A stretch of DNA of 5,753 nucleotides from assembly GCA_937868145.1 (NCBI GenBank), contig CALMMH010001003.1:1-5753 (forward strand), read 5' to 3'. Both the position numbers and the translations under genes were made by a program. Below the pieces are notes generated by a model. It worked only from the letters and a program-made list of their open reading frames with translations. It was not told the origin of the DNA and did not search any database. Below, piece by piece: positions 1 to 4,665 of the stretch. Position 1 is the first letter of the stretch, and each line of letters starts with the position of its first letter. The DNA is from an uncultured Phycisphaerales bacterium (GTDB taxonomy: Bacteria > Planctomycetota > Phycisphaerae > Sedimentisphaerales > Anaerobacaceae).

Positions 1-1058
1 CAGCGGTTGCCCTGCTCGACCTCCGTCAGATCCATCGACCGCAGATAGTACTTGCCGGCGGGCAGCCGCCACGTCGGGTTCACGCCGTTCACCTCCTGGG
101 GCCCGGCGTCCGACCAGAACTTGGCTGCGATCTCTTTCCCTCCGAAGTCCAGCGTGCCGAACGCCGGCTCCGCTTTCCGAAATTCGATCGTGCTGCCGTC
201 CTCGGCCACTTCAACGCCGTAGTACCGGCCCTCCAGATTGATCACCTTGCTCAGAGGCATCGTCGCGTCAATGCCTCGCCGGCCGCCGCCGGGCATGTCC
301 TCGAAAACGTCGCAATCGAACGAAATCACATCGGAGTTCGGATCCAACTCGCCCCGAGCCGGGGGCTCGAACCTCTCATTGAACTTCCCGTCGAAATCGG
401 TGTCGACCAGCGTGACCCGGCGGGTCCTGCCCTCCAGGACGACCTTGCCGTCGCGGTAGAACGCGGGATAGAAGGTCAGCCATTTGCCGTCGGTGCATTG
501 CGGGTAGAATGCGTCGCCGCCCGGCTTGGTGCTGCCCTGCTTGAGATGCACCGGACCGAACCAGTACGTCGCGCAATGCCTCATGAGTTGGTCTCTTTTG
601 CCGACATAGGCCTTCTCATCCGACCACAGGCCATCGCCATCGAGGTCCAGAATGAGCATCACCTCCCCCGGCGGACGGAGGGAACGATAGCCAATTCCCT
701 GGATCTCCCCGCCTCCCACTCGAACCGCAAAGTACACCGGCTCGCGAGGCGCATCCGGCGGCGTCTCCTGAATGCTCATCGGCTTGATCGTCGTCGTGTC
801 CTGCCGCTGAAATCCCAGCCACGAGCCCGGGTGGAATTGGAAAGGAGGCACGAGCTTCAACTCGGCCCTGGCCACGACCTCCCCGATCAACATGGCCGCC
901 GCGGCGGGTTGAGACGGCTTCGCCGCAGCCTCGCGTCTGAGTCTCATCACCGTCTCATACGGCGACTCTTTCATTTGGCCCGCCGGCAATCCCAGAGCCG
1001 GCAGAATCAATGTAATGGCGATGAACGCACGGTAGTTTCGCTGATCCAGGTCCTTCAT
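1..1058 (-). CDS. Putative exported protein, paralogue of the C-terminal domain of the adjacent sigma factor (3' end outside window)
   Basis: The frame is open from ATG at 1058 to the left edge, giving 352 residues without the C-terminus. The start is supported by AAGGAG at 1072-1067 (minus strand), 8 nt from the ATG. Residues 1-28 look like a signal peptide: charged K2, R7 and R10, then a hydrophobic stretch at about 11-27 ending near PAG-Q. Residues 31-298 align almost without gaps to residues 396-667 of the upstream sigma protein, sharing blocks such as ETPPDAPREPVYF, PAFYRDG, EVAEDG and TIEFR. Two Asp-rich loops, DLDGDGLWSDE (from D138) and DTDFDGKFNE (from D219), resemble EF-hand or dockerin calcium loops. 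Residues 299-352 are extra and include WRLPAGKYYL, so this protein is longer than the sigma-fused copy. It lies 62 bp downstream of the sigma gene on the same strand, so co-transcription is likely. I recognise no named family, and the function is unknown. Confidence 0.85.
   Translation of the reverse strand, partial: MKDLDQRNYRAFIAITLILPALGLPAGQMKESPYETVMRLRREAAAKPSQPAAAAMLIGEVVARAELKLVPPFQFHPGSWLGFQRQDTTTIKPMSIQETPPDAPREPVYFAVRVGGGEIQGIGYRSLRPPGEVMLILDLDGDGLWSDEKAYVGKRDQLMRHCATYWFGPVHLKQGSTKPGGDAFYPQCTDGKWLTFYPAFYRDGKVVLEGRTRRVTLVDTDFDGKFNERFEPPARGELDPNSDVISFDCDVFEDMPGGGRRGIDATMPLSKVINLEGRYYGVEVAEDGSTIEFRKAEPAFGTLDFGGKEIAAKFWSDAGPQEVNGVNPTWRLPAGKYYLRSMDLTEVEQGNR
165..968 (-). repeat. Duplicated domain-coding unit, copy B (paired with 1142-1957)
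   Basis: This stretch encodes residues 31-298 of the downstream protein and is homologous, in the same orientation, to 1142-1957. Similarity is visible even at DNA level. For example, AATTCGATCGTG at 181-192 recurs at 1158-1169, followed in both places by CCGTCCTCGGCCACTTC. The pair looks like an old tandem duplication that has diverged, with small indels in the N-terminal third and around the third Asp-rich segment. Confidence 0.8.
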
Positions 1059-1072
1059 CGCGTCATCTCCTT

Positions 1073-1090
1073 CGACACAACACTGTGTCG
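1073..1090 (-). promoter_or_regulatory. Perfect stem-loop abutting the Shine-Dalgarno of the downstream gene
   Basis: On the minus strand the sequence is CGACACA-GTGT-TGTGTCG, a 7-bp perfect stem with a 4-nt loop. Its 3' arm ends one base before AAGGAG begins at 1072, and the start codon is at 1058. There is no T-run after it, so it is not an ordinary intrinsic terminator. In the transcript it could affect ribosome access, protect a processed 5' end, or serve as a protein site. As DNA it could equally be an operator. Confidence 0.4.
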
Positions 1091-1120
1091 CTCCGCCAGA
1101 CCCGCGTCCTCCGGAGCACT

Positions 1121-3142
1121 CTACGGCTCGGCAGCCCCGGAAGGCTCGGCCTGTCGGAATTCGATCGTGCGGCCGTCCTCGGCCACTTCGATCGCGTAGT
1201 ATTGCCCTGCGACCCGGATGAGCTTGCCGAGAGGCAGCACCTCCGGCTCATCCAGCGGCCTGACCATGAACTGCGAATCGCCGTTGAGGTCGATCGCCAA
1301 CACATCGCCTCCCAGGTTCCGGCCGTCCGAGCCCGCCGGCGTGAACAGCTCGTTGAACCGTCCGTCGAAATCGGAATCGACCAGCGAAATCCGGTACGTC
1401 TTGCCGTTGAGGACGACCGCGCCGTCGCGGTAGAACGCCGGCCAGAACGTCATCCAGCGACCGTCGGTGCACTGGGCGTAAAACGCATCGCCGCAGGGCT
1501 CGGTGCAGCCCTGCCGGAGATATACCGGGCCGAACTCGTACGTCGCATTGAACGGCAAGGCGAGAATCTGCCTGCCCACATACACCCGTTCGTCGGACCA
1601 CTGACCATCGCCGTCGGTGTCCAGATGGAGCATCACGTCGCCCGGTGGACGGATGGACCGATAGGCGACGCCATGGATCTTCCTGTCGCCCGCGTCGACC
1701 ACGAAGTACACCGGCTCCCGCGGCGCATCCGGCGGCGTCTCCACGACGTGCTCGGGTTTGGCGATCGTGGTGTTCTGGCGTTGAAAACCCAACATTCCGA
1801 CGGGAGAGCCGCGAAACGGCGGCAACAGCATCAGTTCCGCTCTCGCCACGACGGGCCCGACCGACACCGTCGTCGGCAGGCTGGGGTCGCTCCGCAACTC
1901 AGGCTTCCCGGCCATTGCCTCCCGGCGCAGCCTCATCACGAGTTCGTAAGGCGATTCCCTCGTGGGTAGCGCCGTCGCCTCGGGTACGTCGCCGGCAACA
2001 GGTTCCGGTTGTTGCATCGAGTCGTCGTCCGGGTCCCCGACCACCGGCGGCTGATCGGGCGTCACCTCGTCGTTCTGCACAAAGCCGGTCCCTGTCGCTT
2101 CCGTCGCCAAAGGCATCGAATTGCCCTGGGGCACGTAGGTCCTGGGGTCCGTCTCGGCCTCGGGTCCCGGAAGTCCTTGAAGAATGGAATACCGCCCCGA
2201 CCTGGAGATTTCGCCGTCCGGACCGGCTGCGGCAACCAACCGAGAATCCATCGCCGGACGTGACCTTTCCCCCGAGGCGGCGCCCGGCGAGGTCGAGCGG
2301 GATGCATCCTGGGCCATTGAAACGACGGCAGTCGGCGAAACCTCGGACGCAGGTTTCCTCATGTGCCGATAGGTAAGAACGGAACCGGCGCCAATGACCA
2401 CGACCGCAGCCGTCGTGACAGCCATGGCGTTGGCTTTGACCGTAGTCAGAATGCTCGTCGCGAGAGCCCCCACTCCGGAGGTGGTCCCCGCCGCAGCGCC
2501 GGAAGCCGCCAAGGAGCCGCTGACCAGAGCGATCTTGCCCAACTCGGTCAACAAAGCCGACGGCGCCGCCTGCACGGCGTTTTCTCCCAGCAGAATGACC
2601 AGCGCCCCGGCCGCGACAAGAACACCGCGTCTGCGAAGCCCTGCTCGAAGCTGTTCGACTCCCGCTTCGATCCGCCGCGAGATGGTGGCCTGGGAAAGAC
2701 CCTGCGCGCGGGCGATCTCCCGCGTCGAACGGCCCTCCAGGAAATGCGAGATCAGGATGTTCCGTAGCTGCGGATCGAGCAGGTTGAGACCCTCGTCCAC
2801 AAAAGGCGAAATCTCCTTCCAATCAGCCGTGTCAGGCGACTGCGAAGCGACGTATTCGGCCTCCCGGTGCTTGCGCGCCGCCTCCCGGCGGACTTGGTCG
2901 ATGGCCTTGTGCGTGGCGACCCGGTGCAGCCAGCCGGGCAGCGAGCCCGTGACGTTCCCCGCGTCCTTGGCCAACTGCAAGAACGTGTCCTGGGCGACAT
3001 CCGAAGCCCGATCGACGTCCGCCAGGACCCGCAGGGCCGCACTGTAGACCAGCCCGGCGTATCGTCGAATGATCTCGCCGAACGCCTCGGCGTCCCCGCT
3101 GCACACGAATCGATTGAGCAGGATGGTCTCTGTTTCCGCCAT
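1121..3142 (-). CDS. ECF-like sigma-70 factor with hydrophobic segments and a large C-terminal putative sensor domain
   Basis: The product is 673 residues. I chose ATG 3142 over the upstream in-frame start at 3262 because GGGAG lies at 3155-3151, 8 nt away, and sigma homology begins at once. Sigma region 2 is at about 8-95, including DVAQDTFLQLAKD and GSLPGWLHRVATHKAIDQVRR. Region 4 is at about 117-172, with the helix-turn-helix REIARAQGLSQATISRRIEAG. After RRRG come hydrophobic stretches at 174-186 and about 204-218, and a convincing one at 239-257, then a Pro/Ser/Asp-rich linker (about 264-395). Residues 396-667 form the domain repeated in the next gene, with Asp-rich loops from D508 (DTDGDGQWSDE), D589 (DSDFDGRFNE) and D618 (DLNGDS). 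Ordinary ECF factors are about 160-220 residues, so most of this protein is extension. Planctomycetes are known for sigma factors with hydrophobic C-terminal extensions. The expected role is to direct RNA polymerase in response to a signal read by the extension. The ligand and target genes are unknown. Confidence 0.9.
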   Translation of the reverse strand: MAETETILLNRFVCSGDAEAFGEIIRRYAGLVYSAALRVLADVDRASDVAQDTFLQLAKDAGNVTGSLPGWLHRVATHKAIDQVRREAARKHREAEYVASQSPDTADWKEISPFVDEGLNLLDPQLRNILISHFLEGRSTREIARAQGLSQATISRRIEAGVEQLRAGLRRRGVLVAAGALVILLGENAVQAAPSALLTELGKIALVSGSLAASGAAAGTTSGVGALATSILTTVKANAMAVTTAAVVVIGAGSVLTYRHMRKPASEVSPTAVVSMAQDASRSTSPGAASGERSRPAMDSRLVAAAGPDGEISRSGRYSILQGLPGPEAETDPRTYVPQGNSMPLATEATGTGFVQNDEVTPDQPPVVGDPDDDSMQQPEPVAGDVPEATALPTRESPYELVMRLRREAMAGKPELRSDPSLPTTVSVGPVVARAELMLLPPFRGSPVGMLGFQRQNTTIAKPEHVVETPPDAPREPVYFVVDAGDRKIHGVAYRSIRPPGDVMLHLDTDGDGQWSDERVYVGRQILALPFNATYEFGPVYLRQGCTEPCGDAFYAQCTDGRWMTFWPAFYRDGAVVLNGKTYRISLVDSDFDGRFNELFTPAGSDGRNLGGDVLAIDLNGDSQFMVRPLDEPEVLPLGKLIRVAGQYYAIEVAEDGRTIEFRQAEPSGAAEP
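1142..1957 (-). repeat. Duplicated domain-coding unit, copy A (paired with 165-968)
   Basis: This stretch encodes residues 396-667 of the sigma fusion and matches copy B downstream. Copy A has three Asp-rich segments and three cysteines at 546, 550 and 558. Only the last cysteine is kept in copy B, as C188. The region between the two copies holds just the end of the sigma gene, the 62-bp gap, and the signal-peptide codons of the second gene. Confidence 0.8.
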
Positions 3143-3238
3143 GCACTCTTCTCCCAAAGCCGCAAAATCACACCGTTGCCGCCCGGTCTGGACGCCCCGC
3201 TGCCCAATGCAATGCAGACCCTCAGCCCAGTGTACCCG

Positions 3239-3244
3239 ATTATA
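3239..3244 (-). promoter_or_regulatory. Candidate -10 box (TATAAT) for the sigma gene
   Basis: A perfect TATAAT reads on the minus strand in the gap between the glycosyltransferase stop and the sigma start, about 97 bp upstream of ATG 3142. No good -35 hexamer is present at 16-18 bp spacing (the sequence there is close to TCGTTT). If it is used, transcription may depend on an activator or another factor. A start near 3232 would leave an untranslated leader of about 90 nt. Confidence 0.35.
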
Positions 3245-3267
3245 AGGCGCACCCCGGGGCAAAACGA

Positions 3268-3284
3268 TTCAAGAAAATCTTGAA
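3268..3284. promoter_or_regulatory. Perfect inverted repeat between glycosyltransferase and sigma genes
   Basis: TTCAAGA-AAA-TCTTGAA has two perfect 7-bp arms around a 3-bp centre. It lies 10 bp after the glycosyltransferase stop codon and its centre is about 44 bp upstream of the start site predicted from the TATAAT at 3244-3239, a usual place for an activator site. On the minus strand it is followed, after ATCG, by TTTT, so a weak AT-rich terminator for the glycosyltransferase gene is the alternative reading. Confidence 0.4.
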
Positions 3285-3293
3285 ACAGCCGGA

Positions 3294-4448
3294 TCAGGCA
3301 TAGGAGGGGGATCTGACCTGCTGCGCTTCGACGTAGATCTTCAATGTGGCCGACACCATCGCGCTGACCGAATGTTTGGCCCGGACGTGCTCCTGGGCCG
3401 TGGCCGCCAGCCGGCGGGCGCAATCGCGGTCATCCAGCAACTGCTTGAGGACCTGTCGGAGGCTCGGTTCGCTGCCGGGCTCGAAGGTCAAGGCGGTCTG
3501 ATTGGGGATGATCAGATCGTCCACTCCGCCCCAGCAGGCGGCCACCGCGGTCCCAACGGCCATGGCCTCCAACAGGAACGCGCTGCACTCCCGAAGCGGC
3601 TGCGGCTGGACAAAGATATCGCCGGCGGCAACGACGGACCGCCAGGGGTTCAGAATGGGCACGATCGTAACGATGTCCGACAGCCTCAGCGTCACCAAAA
3701 GCCTTCGCAAGGAATGCTCCGCAGGCCCCGCACCCATGATGACGACCATAAACTCGCGGCTGTCCGTCCGCAGCGACTTGATCGCCTGAAAAAAGTTCTC
3801 GAAATCCCCTGTGCGGCGAAGCGGATGGGCCACCACGATGCTCGGCAACCGCGACGGGCTCGAGAAACACATCATGTCGGTGTCCACGAAGCTGCCCATG
3901 TTGATCTGGACCACACGATCGGCAAATCGGGGCAGGGCTTTGACGACGTGGGCCCGAATGGTCTCGGCCGGCACAACGATCCGCACGCAACGACGGGACG
4001 AGATGGATAATCGGTGGATGGATTTGGTCAGAGAATTGATCATCAGGACATAGGGGATATCCAAACGCCGGGCAAGCCGGCGCGTCAATCCCGCCCTGCT
4101 TTCGCACAGGCAGTGCAGGACGCTCGGCCTGAACTTCTCCAACTGCTCGGCCAACCACTCGATGCCCATGTGCTCCATCAGAGGCAGGTTGAGGATCGGA
4201 TGGGTGTACAGAGCCGCCGGAGCAGGGGCCAACATGTCCGTATCGAAACCCGGCGGACAGACCATAGCCACAGGGATCGATTCGTCCGCCATGCCGACGA
4301 GCAGCCGGCGCAGGAACGTCGTATGCTCGGTGAGATTGCGCCCTGAGACGATCAGGGCCGGACGCAACGACCTTCTGACGCTCCCCGCCTCCGAACCGGT
4401 TTCCTCGATCATGAATTCCACAGCGTTTCCATTGGATTTTAAAGCCAT
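3294..4448 (-). CDS. GT4-type (GT-B fold) glycosyltransferase
   Basis: The product is 384 residues from ATG 4448, a usual length for this family. The start is uncertain: TTG 4463 (five codons longer) and ATG 4412 are in frame, and none has a strong Shine-Dalgarno; family-like sequence begins around residue 29. The N-terminal Rossmann half (about 30-185) contains SVLHCLCESRAG and IPYVLMINSL. The C-terminal half (about 200-375) has the GT4 pattern: SIVVAHPLRRTGDFENFFQA, VVIMGAGP, then GDIFVQPQPLRECSAFLLEAMAVGTAVAA split over 276-303, and GGVDDLI. Such enzymes transfer sugar from a nucleotide-sugar to glycans, lipids or small acceptors, normally at the cytoplasmic face. Donor and acceptor cannot be read here. 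In most GT4 enzymes two glutamates are spaced E-x7-E. Here E294 is present but the position eight before it is R286, with E287 next to it. The gene lies 151 bp upstream of the sigma gene on the same strand and is divergent from otsA. Confidence 0.85.
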   Translation of the reverse strand: MALKSNGNAVEFMIEETGSEAGSVRRSLRPALIVSGRNLTEHTTFLRRLLVGMADESIPVAMVCPPGFDTDMLAPAPAALYTHPILNLPLMEHMGIEWLAEQLEKFRPSVLHCLCESRAGLTRRLARRLDIPYVLMINSLTKSIHRLSISSRRCVRIVVPAETIRAHVVKALPRFADRVVQINMGSFVDTDMMCFSSPSRLPSIVVAHPLRRTGDFENFFQAIKSLRTDSREFMVVIMGAGPAEHSLRRLLVTLRLSDIVTIVPILNPWRSVVAAGDIFVQPQPLRECSAFLLEAMAVGTAVAACWGGVDDLIIPNQTALTFEPGSEPSLRQVLKQLLDDRDCARRLAATAQEHVRAKHSVSAMVSATLKIYVEAQQVRSPSYA

Positions 4449-4475
4449 TCGGGACCCGAACAATGTAAAGCCATT
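4440..4475. promoter_or_regulatory. Palindrome flanked by 10-bp direct repeats at the glycosyltransferase start
   Basis: TAAAGCCATT occurs at 4440-4449 and again at 4466-4475. Between them lies TTCGGG-A-CCCGAA (4448-4460), a perfect 6+1+6 palindrome that ends on the first base of the chosen ATG. A TAAAAT usable as a minus-strand -10 lies at 4478-4473. The arrangement could be an operator or a translational control hairpin. The direct repeats may also be only a short tandem duplication, which puts a second, out-of-frame ATG-GCT-TTA at 4474. Confidence 0.3.
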
Positions 4476-4552
4476 TTACCCGAAAGCAGGGACGCCGACC
4501 ACGTAAAAAGCGTCCATCCTCACGATCGGCGGTCCCATCAGGAAATTTGGCT

Positions 4553-4580
4553 TTGCCTGAACGCACACAAGGGTTATATT
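4553..4580 (+). promoter_or_regulatory. Candidate sigma-70-type promoter for otsA
   Basis: TTGCCT at 4553-4558 and TATATT at 4575-4580 are separated by 16 bp on the plus strand. This is the best pair in the divergent intergenic region and is correctly oriented for the gene starting at 4666. It would give a leader of about 80 nt containing a small hairpin, CCGAC-TCGG-GTCGG at 4613-4626. Confidence 0.4.
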
Positions 4581-4589
4581 GGCGTTGCG

Positions 4590-4605
4590 TTACGCCATGC
4601 GGTAA
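4590..4605. promoter_or_regulatory. Imperfect palindrome, possible operator just downstream of the otsA -10
   Basis: TTACGCCATGCGGTAA has symmetric outer TTAC/GTAA arms and a symmetric CATG centre, while the two inner dinucleotides do not match. It sits at about +3 to +18 relative to the start predicted from the TATATT, where a repressor would block transcription. A second small inverted repeat, GGCGT-TGCGTT-ACGCC at 4581-4596, overlaps it. The site is weak and could be chance. Confidence 0.2.
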
Positions 4606-4665
4606 GAACCGACCGACTCGGGTCGGATGAGCAATCAAAGCATAATCCATGAGGGGACCGGTACT

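Noticed and set aside
498..1199. A plus-strand frame of 233 codons opposite the first gene
   Set aside because: Its opposite strand carries the well-supported paralogue with a ribosome binding site. This frame is Arg-rich and without recognisable motifs, and it resembles the antisense frame at 1085-1969 only because the coding strands are duplicated.
1085..1969. A plus-strand frame of 294 codons antisense to the sigma fusion
   Set aside because: Arg/His-rich composition typical of a frame opposite a GC-rich gene. The minus-strand reading has clear paralogy, and this one has none.
3251..3260. ACCCCGGGGC as the stem of a GC-rich terminator
   Set aside because: CCCCGGGG is self-complementary with no room for a loop, and no T-run follows it in the right place.
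3143..3262. Upstream in-frame extension of the sigma protein by 40 residues
   Set aside because: The added residues do not resemble a sigma N-terminus, they cover the TATAAT at 3244-3239, and the internal ATG at 3142 has a good ribosome binding site.
4490..4515. GGACGC...GCGTCC inverted repeat in the divergent intergenic region
   Set aside because: The stem is only 6 bp with a 14-nt loop, has no T-run suited to a terminator, and no gene ends nearby. Probably chance.
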